This document shows, in pieces, positions 28,959 through 39,984 of a stretch of DNA of 64,000 bases. This DNA is from Caulobacteraceae bacterium (lineage in GTDB: Bacteria; Pseudomonadota; Alphaproteobacteria; Caulobacterales; Aquidulcibacteraceae): the NCBI GenBank assembly GCA_009773335.1, contig WRPF01000008.1:1-64000 (forward strand), read 5' to 3'. Under the pieces are notes generated by a model, which worked only from the letters and a program-made list of their open reading frames with translations, did no database searches and had not been told where the DNA came from. Every line of letters starts with the position of its first letter. Within the stretch, counting starts at the first letter, position 1. Both the position numbers and the translations under genes were made by a program.

Positions 28959-30494
28959 TCAGCCTGGAATGAAAAGGTTCTTCATCCCGCCGTCAGCTGA
29001 ACTCACCATGCCGGGGCGCCCGACGCCCTCGCGGCTCTCCAGGTCGAGCAGCGTCGCATCGTCGTCGGGCGTGTTGGCCACGAAACGGCGGCCGTTGGCG
29101 TCGCGGCCGATGACGATGCCCATGCGCAGGCGATCGCGACCGTGGATCACGGTGTAGGTTTCAGTTGTCGCGGGTCCGGAGGGCTCGCGCACGATCTCGG
29201 GCGATGACAACGCGTCGATCTGCTTCTGGTAGCCCTTGGGATTCTCACGCGCCCAGGCGCCTTGCACGGGTTCCGTCGAGTACACGCCCATGGCGTGCTT
29301 GGTCAGGAACCAGCCGTTCGCCGTGACGAGACCGAAGGCGCCGGGCTTCGCCCGCAGCCCCTCCCTCATCGAAACGATGGCGTGCATCGAGTAGTTGTTC
29401 CCGGGGCCCCCGAAATAGGGGAGACCGCCCGTCACCGTGAGCGGGCGCCTATCGCTGGTCTCGATGCCGATCTCGGCGCAGGCGATCTGCACAGCTGACG
29501 GAAAGCAGGAATAGATGTCGAACAGCGCCATGTCGGCCGGCGCCTTGCGGGCCATGGCGAACGCCTTCTCGGCGCAGAGCCCGATGGCGGGCGAACTCCA
29601 GTAGTTCACACGGTCGAGCGGGTTCCACCGCTCGGCCACGTCTGCGCAGCCGTGAAGATAGACGCGTTTGTCCTGCGACACGCCGAGTTCGTCGGCCTTC
29701 GCCGCAGACGCCAGGATCACCGCCGCCGACTGATCGACCTGGATTATGGCGTTGAGGTACTTCGTGTAGGGAAAACCGACCATCCGGTTTTCAGGGCTTT
29801 CATTGGCGATTTCGTCTGCGGACCGCTCCGTGGGAAACCAGGCGTAGGGGTTGGCCGCCGCCACGGCGCTGAAACGCGAAAACAGGTCGCCCATCTTGCG
29901 CTGGTGCTCACCGATGGAGCGCCCGAGTTTTGCGCGCAGTGCGTTCTCGAAAAGCGGATAGGTGTTCGCCGGCAGCGAGAGTCCGTGCGCGGACTCCTGC
30001 GCCGACTGCCCATCCCGCCCATCGCCCCAGCGGACAGGATCTGTGTCGGGACCGCCGGTGAATAACTTCGTGTCGCCGCCGGACGCCAGCGTCTTCATCA
30101 GGCTGCCGAGGAATTCCGCGCCGGCCAGGACGACGAGGTCGGACTCGCCGGATGCAATCCGTTCGCTCGCCCAGTTGACCAGCGCCTGCGGCGTGTTTCC
30201 GCCCATGTGGCTGTAGACCGCCGTGTGCGGCTTGGCCCCGAGATCCTCCGCCAGCGCCGCCGGCGGATTGGCCATGCGTGGCGGCTTCAAACGATCGGCC
30301 GTCCCCGGCGCATCGATCGTGAAGCCGACGAGACCGATCGTGTCGGCGCCGGCAAGCACCGCCAGATCGAGCCCGGCGTCGGCCGCCGCCCGCGAAACGG
30401 CCTCGAGAACCATGGCGCGGGGGCCGGGCGGCGCGGCTTTGCGCCATGTCGCCTGGCCGCCGCCAATGAGGACGGGCATTCTTGGGTCAGTCAT
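28959..30494 (-). CDS. acetyl-CoA acetyltransferase / thiolase-like protein
   Basis: MPVLIGGGQATWRK, AGAEFLGS, FDIYSCFPSAVQIACAEIG, VTGGLPYFGGPGNNYSMHAI typical of the long thiolase-like family; start ATG 30494. Confidence 0.85.
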   Translation of the reverse strand: MTDPRMPVLIGGGQATWRKAAPPGPRAMVLEAVSRAAADAGLDLAVLAGADTIGLVGFTIDAPGTADRLKPPRMANPPAALAEDLGAKPHTAVYSHMGGNTPQALVNWASERIASGESDLVVLAGAEFLGSLMKTLASGGDTKLFTGGPDTDPVRWGDGRDGQSAQESAHGLSLPANTYPLFENALRAKLGRSIGEHQRKMGDLFSRFSAVAAANPYAWFPTERSADEIANESPENRMVGFPYTKYLNAIIQVDQSAAVILASAAKADELGVSQDKRVYLHGCADVAERWNPLDRVNYWSSPAIGLCAEKAFAMARKAPADMALFDIYSCFPSAVQIACAEIGIETSDRRPLTVTGGLPYFGGPGNNYSMHAIVSMREGLRAKPGAFGLVTANGWFLTKHAMGVYSTEPVQGAWARENPKGYQKQIDALSSPEIVREPSGPATTETYTVIHGRDRLRMGIVIGRDANGRRFVANTPDDDATLLDLESREGVGRPGMVSSADGGMKNLFIPG

Positions 30495-30508
30495 GGGAGC
30501 CCCTTTGA

Positions 30509-31081
<573 letters not shown>

Positions 31082-31151
31082 AGACTTGTGATTTCGTAGA
31101 AGACTTGAACGGGCGGACCGGAGAAGTCCGTACCGAGGAGGATGGTGAAAG

Positions 31152-32561
31152 ATGTCTGCCACTAGCGACGTGATGAAGTTGATCAAGGAGAAGGAGGTCG
31201 AATTCGTCGACCTCCGCTTCAACGACATGCGCGGGAAAATGCATCACGTCACGTTCGACGTGGACATGTTTGAAGAAAACTACTTCACCGAAGGCACGAT
31301 GTTCGACGGCTCGTCGATCGCAGGCTGGAAGGCGATCAACGAGAGCGACATGGTGATGCGCCCCGACACGGCGGGCGCCCACATCGATCCCTTCTTCCAG
31401 CAGACGACGCTGGCGCTTTTCTGCGACATCCTCGAGCCGGGCACGCTGCAGCCCTACAACCGCGACCCGCGTTCGATCTCGAAGAAGGCCGAGACCTACG
31501 TGAAGTCGGGCGGCTTCGGCGACACGGCCTATTTCGGCCCCGAGGCTGAATTCTTCGTGTTCGACGACGTGCGCTGGAATACCGAACCGAACAACACCGG
31601 CTACAGTTTCGATTCCACCGAACTGCCGATGAACACCGGCAAGGTCTACGAATCCGGCAACATGGGCCACCGCCCCGGCCCGAAGGGCGGCTACTTCCCC
31701 GTCCCGCCGATCGACTCGCTGCAGGACATGCGCGGCGAAATGCTGGCGGTGATGAAGGAAATCGGCCTCGCGGTGGAAAAGCACCACCACGAAGTCGCGC
31801 CTGCCCAGCACGAACTCGGCCTGAAGTTCAACACGCTCGTCCACATGGCCGACGCGATGAACCTCTACAAGTACGTGATCCACAACGTCGCGCAGAGCTA
31901 CGGCAAGACCGCGACGTTCATGCCGAAGCCCTACTACAAGGACAACGGCTCGGGCATGCACGTGCACCAGTCGATCTGGAAGGGCGGACAGAATACCTTC
32001 GCGGGTGATCGCTACGCGGGTCTCTCGGAAGCCTGCCTGTTCTACATCGGCGGCATCATCAAGCACGCGAAGGCGATCAACGCGTTCGCGAACTCGACCA
32101 CGAACTCGTACAAGCGTCTGGTGCCGGGCTATGAAGCTCCCGTGCTTCTCGCCTATTCGGCGCGCAACCGCTCGGCGTCGTGCCGCATTCCGCACGGCAC
32201 CGGCGCCAAGGCCAAGCGCGTGGAAGTCCGCTTCCCCGATCCGGCCGGCAACATGTACCTCACCTACACAGCGCTGCTCATGGCCGGCCTCGACGGCATC
32301 CAGAAGAAGATCCATCCCGGCGAGCCGCTCGACAAGAACCTCTACGACCTGCCGCCGGAAGAACTGAAGGAAGTGCCGACGGTCTGCGGCAGCCTCGAAG
32401 AGGCGATCAATTCGCTCGATGCCGACCGCGACTTCCTGAAGAAGGGCGGCGTCATGGATGACGACTTCATCGACGCCTATCTCGACCTGAAACGGGAAGA
32501 AAACGACCGCTACCGGACCCATCCGCACCCGGTCGAGTTCGACATGTACTTCAAGGCGTAA
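31152..32561 (+). CDS. glnA: glutamine synthetase type I
   Basis: [68 protein letters not shown] (adenylylation Tyr). Confidence 0.97.
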   Translation: MSATSDVMKLIKEKEVEFVDLRFNDMRGKMHHVTFDVDMFEENYFTEGTMFDGSSIAGWKAINESDMVMRPDTAGAHIDPFFQQTTLALFCDILEPGTLQPYNRDPRSISKKAETYVKSGGFGDTAYFGPEAEFFVFDDVRWNTEPNNTGYSFDSTELPMNTGKVYESGNMGHRPGPKGGYFPVPPIDSLQDMRGEMLAVMKEIGLAVEKHHHEVAPAQHELGLKFNTLVHMADAMNLYKYVIHNVAQSYGKTATFMPKPYYKDNGSGMHVHQSIWKGGQNTFAGDRYAGLSEACLFYIGGIIKHAKAINAFANSTTNSYKRLVPGYEAPVLLAYSARNRSASCRIPHGTGAKAKRVEVRFPDPAGNMYLTYTALLMAGLDGIQKKIHPGEPLDKNLYDLPPEELKEVPTVCGSLEEAINSLDADRDFLKKGGVMDDDFIDAYLDLKREENDRYRTHPHPVEFDMYFKA

Positions 32562-32601
32562 ACGCCCAAGACCCCAAATGGGGTGTCTCTGCGGGGAGAT
32601 G

Positions 32602-32640
32602 AAAGGGCCGGAGTCGCACCATGCGGCTCCGGCCTTTTTC
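32602..32640 (+). terminator. intrinsic terminator downstream of glnA
   Basis: GGCCGGAGTCGC ACCAT GCGGCTCCGGCC followed by TTTTT. Confidence 0.88.
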
Positions 32641-32649
32641 ACACGCGGA

Positions 32650-33156
32650 TCAGAACTTCACCACCGCCGAGGCGCTGACGGTGTCGACGCCGTCGTCCTG
32701 CCCCTCAAGCCGCGTGTAGTCGCCGCGCACGCCGAATTTCGGGGTGAGCATGTACTGGGCGCCGCCGCCGAAGGCGAAGCCGTCCTCATCGGCGGCGACA
32801 TTGAACCCCGGCACCGACGCCGACGCCTTCACCTGTCCGTAGCCGACGCGGCCAAAGATTTCGAAGTTCGGCGTGACCGGCAGGATGCCCACGCCGAAAA
32901 CACCCACGGCGTGGTCGAGCTCGACGTCCACGGCGCCCACGTTGTCGTCCTTGACCCCGATCGAGGCCTCTCCTTCCACAGCGAAGTTCGGGTTGAACTT
33001 GTACCCGAGCCGCCCGGTCACGCCGCCCAGCGTCACGTCGTCGGCGTCGAAGTGCGTGTAGCCGGCATTGGCGTACACGCCAGTATCCTGCGCGCTTGCC
33101 GGCGCGGCGACGCCGACGACGGCCGCCAGGGCTGCGAGAACTGCAATGGCTTTCAT
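32650..33156 (-). CDS. outer-membrane beta-barrel protein (opacity/OmpA-like barrel)
   Basis: Signal peptide MKAIAVLAALAAVVGVAAPASAQD, alternating beta-strand pattern, C-terminal aromatic VSASAVVKF. Confidence 0.82.
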   Translation of the reverse strand: MKAIAVLAALAAVVGVAAPASAQDTGVYANAGYTHFDADDVTLGGVTGRLGYKFNPNFAVEGEASIGVKDDNVGAVDVELDHAVGVFGVGILPVTPNFEIFGRVGYGQVKASASVPGFNVAADEDGFAFGGGAQYMLTPKFGVRGDYTRLEGQDDGVDTVSASAVVKF

Positions 33157-33404
33157 GGTGGTGCTCCTTGAAGCGCTCCGCCCTTTATTGGGCGGATGTG
33201 CGCCCTCCATGGACTGCAGCGGCGGCGGCCGGCGTGACCGTGCAGTCATGTCGGGCCGCCGGCTGCCGCTGTTGCGTCAAGATCACGCAATGCCCCAATC
33301 CCGCCACGCGAGCGCCCTCCCCCGCCGCAAGCCTGTGCGCGGCGTTAACGGTTGGCACACCGAACCATGGCGCAGTCCCCGGACTCGTGCCAAAGGGCCC
33401 TCCC

Positions 33405-35393
33405 ATGTCGAAATCGAACGCTGTGAGGCAGAACGCCTTGGAATTCGCCCCGAACGCCTATTCGGCCAAGGACATCGAGGTCCTTGAAGGGCTTGAGCCC
33501 GTACGGCGGCGACCGGGGATGTATGTCGGCGGGACCGACGAGCGCGCGCTCCATCACCTGTTCGCCGAAGTGCTCGACAACTCGATGGATGAAGCCGTCG
33601 CGGGCCACGCGGACCGCATCGAGGTCGAACTGATGGCCGACGGCTCGCTGTCGGTGACCGACAACGGGCGCGGCATTCCCGTCGATCCACACCCGAAATT
33701 TCCAAAGAAATCTGCGCTCGAAGTGATTCTCACGACGCTGCACGCGGGCGGCAAGTTTTCTGACAAGGCGTATCAGACGTCCGGCGGCCTGCACGGCGTC
33801 GGCGTGTCGGTGGTGAACGCGCTTTCCGATACCCTGTACGTGGAAGTCGCGCGCGATCGCCGCCTCTTCGCGCAGAGCTATTCTCGCGGGCTGCCGCAAG
33901 GCGCGCTCAAAGAGATCGGCACGGCTCATAACCGCCGCGGCACCACCGTTCGTTTCCATCCCGACCCGGACATCTTCGGCGCCAACGCCGCGTTCAAGCC
34001 GGCGCGTCTCTTCCAGATGGCGCGATCGAAAGCCTACCTGCAACGCGGCGTGGAAATCCGCTGGAAGTGCGCGCCCGAACGTCTGCGCGACGGCGACGCG
34101 ACGCCGGCCGAGGCCGTCCTGAAGTTCCCGAACGGGATCAAGGATTTTCTGACCGAGATCATCAAGGACAAGCGTGTCGTCACCAATGAGCCGTTCTTCG
34201 GGCGGACGGTGAAGGACATCGGCCACGGCAAGGTCGAATGGGCGGTCGCCTGGGTCGAGGACGGCTTCGGCGAAGCGGATGGCATGTTGCGATCCTACTG
34301 CAACACCATTCCCACCGCCGACGGCGGCGCGCACGAGAATGGCCTGCGCGCGGCGCTCACGAAGGGTCTGCGCGCCTACGCCGAACTCAAGAAGGAAAAG
34401 AAGGCCGACCTCATCACGCAGGACGACGTGATGAACACGAGCGCCGCGCTCGTGTCGGTCTTCATCCATGATCCGCAGTTCGAGGGACAGACCAAAGGCC
34501 GCCTCGTCACGACGGAAGCGGCCAAGATCGTCGAACAGGCCGTGCGCGACCCTTTCGAGCACTGGCTCACCGCCGCTCCGAAGGAGGCTGACCGGCTGCT
34601 TGAATGGGTGATCGGTCAGGCCGAAGAGCGCCTCAAGCGGCGCAAGGAAAAGGAAGTCGCGCGGCAATCCGCGACACGGCGGCTGCGGTTGCCCGGCAAG
34701 CTCGCCGACTGCGCGCGCGGCGATTCCACCGACACCGAAATCTTCATCGTCGAAGGCGACAGCGCCGGCGGCTCCGCAAAACAGGCGCGCAACCGCAACA
34801 ACCAGGCGATCCTGCCGCTGCGCGGCAAGATCCTCAACGTCGCCAGCGCCGGCGGCGAGAAGGCTTCGGCCAACCTCGAACTGGCGGATCTGACGCTGGC
34901 GCTCGGCTGCGGCGTGAACGGCAAGTTCAAGCTCGACGACCTGCGCTACGAGCGCGTGATCATCATGACCGACGCCGACGTGGACGGCGCACACATCGCG
35001 TCCCTGCTGATCACGTTCTTCCACCGCTCCATGCCGGGCCTGATCCGCTCCGGCCGGCTCTACTTGGCGCTGCCGCCGCTGTTCCGTATCTCGACCGGCA
35101 AGGCGCATGTCTACGCCCGCGACGACGCCCACAAGGATGAGCTGATGCGCACGACCTTCGCCAACAAGAAGGTCGACATCGGACGCTTCAAGGGCCTCGG
35201 CGAGATGATGCCGGCGCAGCTGAAGGAAACCACGATGGACCCCAAGACCCGCACGCTCGCGCGGGTGGTCCTGGACGCCGAGGATGCGCCCGAGTTCGAG
35301 GATCTGGTGGAAACCCTGATGGGGCGAAAGCCGGAACTCCGGTTCAACTACATCCAGCAGAACGCCCGTTTCGTGGAAGAAATCGACGTCTGA
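33405..35393 (+). CDS. parE: DNA topoisomerase IV subunit B
   Basis: LEPVRRRPGMYVGG, EVLDNSMDEAVAGHA, TDNGRGIPVD, GGLHGVGVSVVNALS, EGDSAGGSAKQARNRNNQAILPLRGKILNV. Confidence 0.95.
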   Translation: MSKSNAVRQNALEFAPNAYSAKDIEVLEGLEPVRRRPGMYVGGTDERALHHLFAEVLDNSMDEAVAGHADRIEVELMADGSLSVTDNGRGIPVDPHPKFPKKSALEVILTTLHAGGKFSDKAYQTSGGLHGVGVSVVNALSDTLYVEVARDRRLFAQSYSRGLPQGALKEIGTAHNRRGTTVRFHPDPDIFGANAAFKPARLFQMARSKAYLQRGVEIRWKCAPERLRDGDATPAEAVLKFPNGIKDFLTEIIKDKRVVTNEPFFGRTVKDIGHGKVEWAVAWVEDGFGEADGMLRSYCNTIPTADGGAHENGLRAALTKGLRAYAELKKEKKADLITQDDVMNTSAALVSVFIHDPQFEGQTKGRLVTTEAAKIVEQAVRDPFEHWLTAAPKEADRLLEWVIGQAEERLKRRKEKEVARQSATRRLRLPGKLADCARGDSTDTEIFIVEGDSAGGSAKQARNRNNQAILPLRGKILNVASAGGEKASANLELADLTLALGCGVNGKFKLDDLRYERVIIMTDADVDGAHIASLLITFFHRSMPGLIRSGRLYLALPPLFRISTGKAHVYARDDAHKDELMRTTFANKKVDIGRFKGLGEMMPAQLKETTMDPKTRTLARVVLDAEDAPEFEDLVETLMGRKPELRFNYIQQNARFVEEIDV

Positions 35394-35483
35394 TGAAGAC
35401 TTGTTGCGCCTCCGGATTGACTTTGGAGGCCTTCGACCGCATCTACGTTGAGTGTGACGGGCCTGCAGGGCCGCGTCCCCTTT

Positions 35484-35520
35484 GGCGTTGTGCGCCACTG
35501 CCTCTCAGGCGCACAGCGCC
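35484..35520 (+). promoter_or_regulatory. 5' leader hairpin of the rhlE-like gene
   Basis: GGCGTTGTGCGCC (35484-35496) pairs with GGCGCACAGCGCC (35508-35520) with one G.T wobble; no U-tract follows; the start codon is at 35536. Confidence 0.45.
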
Positions 35521-35535
35521 CATTTGGAAACCTTC

Positions 35536-37224
35536 ATGACTGATACACCGGCGTCCTCCGACGCCCCAACGACCTCGAACATCACGTTCGCGGATATGGG
35601 CCTCAGCCCCGATCTCCTCCGTGCGGTCGAAGAGTCCGGCTACACTGTGCCAACCCCGATCCAGGCGCAGGCGATCCCTCACGTCCTCGCCGGCCGCGAC
35701 GTGCTCGGCATCGCCCAGACGGGCACCGGCAAGACGGCCTCGTTCACCCTGCCGATGATCGAGATCCTCTCGCGCGGCCGGGCCAAGGCGCGGATGCCGC
35801 GCACGCTGATCCTCGAACCGACGCGCGAACTCGCAGCGCAGGTCGCCGAGAACTTCAACAAGTACGGCAAGTACCACCAGCTGAAGATGGCGCTGCTGAT
35901 CGGCGGCGTCTCGTTCGGCGACCAGGATGCGTTGCTGACCCAGGGCGTCGATGTGCTCATCGCAACGCCGGGCCGCCTGCTCGACCACTTTGAACGCGGC
36001 AAGCTGCTGCTCAATGGCGTGCAGGTGATGGTGGTCGACGAAGCCGACCGCATGCTCGACATGGGCTTCATTCCTGACATCGAGCGCATCTTCAAGATGA
36101 CGCCGTTCACGCGCCAGACGCTGTTCTTCTCCGCGACCATGCCGCCCGAAATCCAGCGCCTGACGGACCAGTTCCTGTCGAGCGCGGTGAAGGTGGAAGT
36201 CTCGCGACCTGCCTCGATGGCCTCGACAATCAACGCGCGCATCGTGCCAATCCCGAGCGGCGATCCGCGCACAAGACGCGCTGCGTTGCGCGCGGTGCTG
36301 CAGTCCCTGCCAATCAAGAACGGCATCATCTTCTGCAACCGCAAGACGGACGTGGATGTGGTCGCCAAGTCGCTTGCGCGTCACGGCTTCGACGCGGCGC
36401 CGATCCATGGCGATCTCGACCAGTCGCTCCGCACCAAGACGCTCGACCGGTTCCGCGCCGGCGATCTCAAGCTGCTGGTGGCGTCGGACGTCGCCGCCCG
36501 CGGCCTCGACATTCCCGACGTCGGCCACGTGTTCAACTTCGAGCCGCCGCGTCACGCCGAAGACTACATCCACCGCATCGGCCGCACGGGCCGGGCCGGG
36601 CGATCGGGCGAGGCCTATACCCTCGTGGGGCCCGAAGACGGTCGCACGATCGGGCCGATCGAGAAACTCATCGGCCAGAAAATTGAAACCGTGACCATTG
36701 AAGGCGTTCCGACCGAACGCCTCGGGGATTCCGGCGACACCGGTGGTCGTGGCCGCCGCGCGGAGGAACTTCGCCGCGAACGGAGTTCGCGGAAAGACCG
36801 GTTCCGCAAGCGCGATCCGGAGCGTCCGATGGCGTCGACCGAGCCGGTCGAGCAAACCGACGACGGCGAGGCGGTAGCTGCCGCCGCCCCGGTTGAGCAA
36901 CCCGCTCGCAGGGAACGCCGCCCGCGCGCCGAGCGCGCGCCGCGTGAAGACCGTCCGCCGCGGGAGGAGCGCCCCGCGCGCGAGCCCGCCGAAGCGAACG
37001 AGCCGCGCGAGGAACGCCAGCCCCGTGAGGCGCGCGAGCCCCGCGAGGAACGTCGCCCGCGTGAGCCGCGTGAGCCGCGCGCCAGAGAGCCCAGAGAACG
37101 CGACAATCGTGAGCGCGAGGATCGCGGCGACCGGGGTGAGCGCGCGCCGGTGCTCGGCTTTGGCGACGCGATGCCCGCCTTCCTGACCCGCAGCGCGCCG
37201 CGCCGCGAGCCCACGGAAAGCTGA
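35536..37224 (+). CDS. rhlE: DEAD-box RNA helicase, RhlE-like
   Basis: AQTGTGKTASF, PTRELAAQV, VDEADRMLDMGF, SATMPPEI, HRIGRTGRAGRSG; long Arg/Glu/Pro-rich C-terminal tail. Confidence 0.92.
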   Translation: MTDTPASSDAPTTSNITFADMGLSPDLLRAVEESGYTVPTPIQAQAIPHVLAGRDVLGIAQTGTGKTASFTLPMIEILSRGRAKARMPRTLILEPTRELAAQVAENFNKYGKYHQLKMALLIGGVSFGDQDALLTQGVDVLIATPGRLLDHFERGKLLLNGVQVMVVDEADRMLDMGFIPDIERIFKMTPFTRQTLFFSATMPPEIQRLTDQFLSSAVKVEVSRPASMASTINARIVPIPSGDPRTRRAALRAVLQSLPIKNGIIFCNRKTDVDVVAKSLARHGFDAAPIHGDLDQSLRTKTLDRFRAGDLKLLVASDVAARGLDIPDVGHVFNFEPPRHAEDYIHRIGRTGRAGRSGEAYTLVGPEDGRTIGPIEKLIGQKIETVTIEGVPTERLGDSGDTGGRGRRAEELRRERSSRKDRFRKRDPERPMASTEPVEQTDDGEAVAAAAPVEQPARRERRPRAERAPREDRPPREERPAREPAEANEPREERQPREAREPREERRPREPREPRAREPRERDNREREDRGDRGERAPVLGFGDAMPAFLTRSAPRREPTES

Positions 37225-37225
37225 C

Positions 37226-38674
37226 CTACTTTTTCGTGCGCGCCGCGACCTGCTTGCGGAACGCCGCGCCGTAGGGCGGCCGCATCATGGCGACGACCTC
37301 GCTCTTGATCTGCTTGTAGATCGCCTTCTTGTGCGAGAATTCGTAGAACCCGTCGCGACCGTGGTAGGCGCCCATGCCCGCAGGCCCGACGCCGCCGAAC
37401 GGCAGGTCTTCCTGCGCCACGTGAAAGATCACGTCATTGATCGTCACGCCGCCTGACGTGGTGCTGTTGAGCACCTTCTCCTGCTCCGCCTCATCGTCGC
37501 CGAAGAAGTAAAGACCCAGCGGACGCGGATGGGCGTTCACATACGCAACCGCGTCATCCATGGCCTTGTAGGTTTTCACCGGCATCACCGGGCCGAAGAT
37601 CTCGTCCTGCATGATCTTCATGTCGTCGGTGGCGTCGAGCACGAGCGTGGGCGGAATGCGGCGGTGCTCCTGCTGGCTGAAGTCCTCGTTGGCGGGATTG
37701 ATCTCGACAACCGTGGCCCCCTTGGCCCTGGCGTCAGCCACCAGCCCGCGGATGCGATCGTAGTGCCGCTGGTTGATGATCGCCGTGTAGTCCGGGTTGT
37801 CCTTGATGGTCGGGAACATCTTGCTCACCGCGCCGGTCGCCGCCTGGACAAACGCGTCGCGTTGCTCCTCGGCCACCATGACATAGTCGGGGGCGAGACA
37901 TATCTGCCCCGCATTCAAGGTCTTTCCCGCCATGATGCGCGCTGCGGATTTCGCCATGTCGGCGGACTTGCTGACAAACACCGGGCTTTTGCCGCCCAGT
38001 TCGAGCGTCAGCGGCGTGAGGTTTTCGGCAGCCGCGCGCATGACGTGATAGGCGATCGAGGTGCCGCCGGTGAACACGAGGTGGTCGAACGCCAAACCGG
38101 CGAAGGCGCCGCCCACATCCGGCCCGCCCACGATCACAGCGATCTCTTCCTCGTCGAAGTAGAGATCGAACAGGCGCGCCATGGCGTCGGATGTGGCGGG
38201 CGTGAGTTCGCTGGGCTTGATCATCGCGCGGTTGCCCGCTGCAAGAACGCCCGCCAGCGGCGCGAAGGTGAGATTGACCGGGAAATTCCATGGACTGATC
38301 ACGCCGATCACGCCCTTCGGCTGGAAGCGCACCTCCGCCTTCGCGCCGAGCAGATTGAGGGGCGCCTCCACCTTGCGCCTGTCGGGCCGCATCCACTTGG
38401 CGAGATTGTCCCGTGCGAACTTCAGCGGGCCAATCGAGCTGGCGATGTCGGTGAGGCGACTGGCGTCCTTCGACCGGGCGCCGAAGTCTGCGTTGAGCGT
38501 CTCGACGAATTCCTCGCCGTGATCGACCAGAAGCGCGATGCAGCGGTTGAGCCGGTCGATCCGCGTAGCCAGTGTCGGCGCTCCCTCACGGACATGAGCG
38601 GCCTTCTGGCGCGCCAGTACATCGGTCATGCGCCGCTTGGCGTCTTCGCCGGTCACACTGGTCATTGCGTTCAT
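37226..38674 (-). CDS. coniferyl-aldehyde dehydrogenase-type aldehyde dehydrogenase
   Basis: GVISPWNFPVNLTFAPL, LELGGKSPVFVSKSAD, NAGQICLAPDYVMV (catalytic Cys), GGVTINDVIFHVAQEDLPFGGVGPAGMGAYHGRDGF. Confidence 0.88.
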   Translation of the reverse strand: MNAMTSVTGEDAKRRMTDVLARQKAAHVREGAPTLATRIDRLNRCIALLVDHGEEFVETLNADFGARSKDASRLTDIASSIGPLKFARDNLAKWMRPDRRKVEAPLNLLGAKAEVRFQPKGVIGVISPWNFPVNLTFAPLAGVLAAGNRAMIKPSELTPATSDAMARLFDLYFDEEEIAVIVGGPDVGGAFAGLAFDHLVFTGGTSIAYHVMRAAAENLTPLTLELGGKSPVFVSKSADMAKSAARIMAGKTLNAGQICLAPDYVMVAEEQRDAFVQAATGAVSKMFPTIKDNPDYTAIINQRHYDRIRGLVADARAKGATVVEINPANEDFSQQEHRRIPPTLVLDATDDMKIMQDEIFGPVMPVKTYKAMDDAVAYVNAHPRPLGLYFFGDDEAEQEKVLNSTTSGGVTINDVIFHVAQEDLPFGGVGPAGMGAYHGRDGFYEFSHKKAIYKQIKSEVVAMMRPPYGAAFRKQVAARTKK

Positions 38675-38870
38675 CGGACACCCTCCTGGACAGAAACTCA
38701 GCCCTTGCCCACCAAGTTTTGGGCCCACCACGTTTAGGCCGGTCAGGCGGCGGACTGCAAACGGATCAGGCCCCTCCCGCTAGGGCATTTGGCCTACGTT
38801 GTTTACCTCTCATGCACCAACTCCAGCCTACAGTGCGCCCAGCATCAATAGTCCGGTAGGACCCATCGCC

Positions 38871-39929
38871 GTGACCAACTGCCTGTCGAGTCTGAAAGTA
38901 CCTGAGGCGCTGGCGCTTGGGCATGACACGATCAACATCATGGGCGCACATGAGGTCAGACCCTCAGCGCAGAACTATGAGGTCTGGCTCGCATACCGGC
39001 TCGGGGCCCTCTCCGAACTCCGCCAGGAAATCGATTCGCGGATCGGCAAGGGCGAGGTATTCACCGACGAGGCGAACCGGCAACTCCACGACAAGTATTT
39101 CTCGAACGCCCGTTTGACCGCCCAGATGGTCGAGACCGGCGAGCGCATCGCCAGGGAGCTCAATGGAGTCATCGCCACCATCAGTTCGGCCGGCGAGCAC
39201 GCATCAGACTATGGCGCCGAACTGGATTCGGCTGCGAAGCGACTGGAACACGACGTTGGCGCCGATGTGCTGCGTGAGGTCATCTCGGGGATAGCGAACG
39301 CGACCGTGAAAATGTCCGAGCAGAACCGCGAGTTGACGGCGCAGCTCCAGAAATCAAGCGCCGAGATGGACGGCATGCGACGCACGCTCCGTCAGGTGCG
39401 CGCGGAGGCCATGACGGACGGCCTGACCGGCCTCGCCAACCGGAAGTTGTTCGACGAGACGCTGCGGTCCAGGCTGCGCGAGTCGACCGTCGAGCGCACG
39501 CCGTTGTGCTTGCTGCTGTGCGATATCGATCACTTCAAGCGCTTCAACGATACCTGGGGTCATCAGACTGGCGACCAGATCATCCGTTTCGTCGCGACGA
39601 CCCTGCAGCGCTTTGCGCCGCCCGGAGGTCTGGCCGCCAGATACGGCGGTGAGGAATTCGCGCTTGTCATGCCCCGCATGGCGCTTGGCCCCGCCCGGGC
39701 GCTGGCCGAACGCATCCGTCAGATGATCGAGTCCAAGACGCTGGTCCGTAAATCTACGGGCGAGGACCTCGGCCGCATCACGGTGTCCACGGGTATCGCG
39801 CAGGCGCGCATTGATGAGACGCCGACGTCGCTCATCGAACGGTCCGACGCTTGCCTCTACGTGTCCAAGAGGACTGGCCGCAATCGTGTGACCACCGAGG
39901 CCGACCAGGCCGCGCTTGACGCGGCGTGA
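38871..39929 (+). CDS. GGDEF-domain diguanylate cyclase
   Basis: DGLTGLANRKLFDETL, LLLCDIDHFKRFNDTWGHQTGDQII, ARYGGEEFALVMP (GGEEF). Start uncertain (GTG 38871 or ATG 38940). Confidence 0.88.
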   Translation: MTNCLSSLKVPEALALGHDTINIMGAHEVRPSAQNYEVWLAYRLGALSELRQEIDSRIGKGEVFTDEANRQLHDKYFSNARLTAQMVETGERIARELNGVIATISSAGEHASDYGAELDSAAKRLEHDVGADVLREVISGIANATVKMSEQNRELTAQLQKSSAEMDGMRRTLRQVRAEAMTDGLTGLANRKLFDETLRSRLRESTVERTPLCLLLCDIDHFKRFNDTWGHQTGDQIIRFVATTLQRFAPPGGLAARYGGEEFALVMPRMALGPARALAERIRQMIESKTLVRKSTGEDLGRITVSTGIAQARIDETPTSLIERSDACLYVSKRTGRNRVTTEADQAALDAA

Positions 39930-39984
39930 CCACTAGGCCCCCGGCGCGGGACGCCTTAGTCTCCCTTTGAACAGGGAGACTGCC

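Noticed and set aside
32650-33156. Outer-membrane barrel next to glnA as a nitrogen-regulated partner
   Set aside because: It is convergent with glnA and separated by a strong terminator; adjacency alone is not evidence of a link.
33345-35498. 717-aa ORF on the - strand
   Set aside because: Antisense to parE, composition artefact of high GC3.
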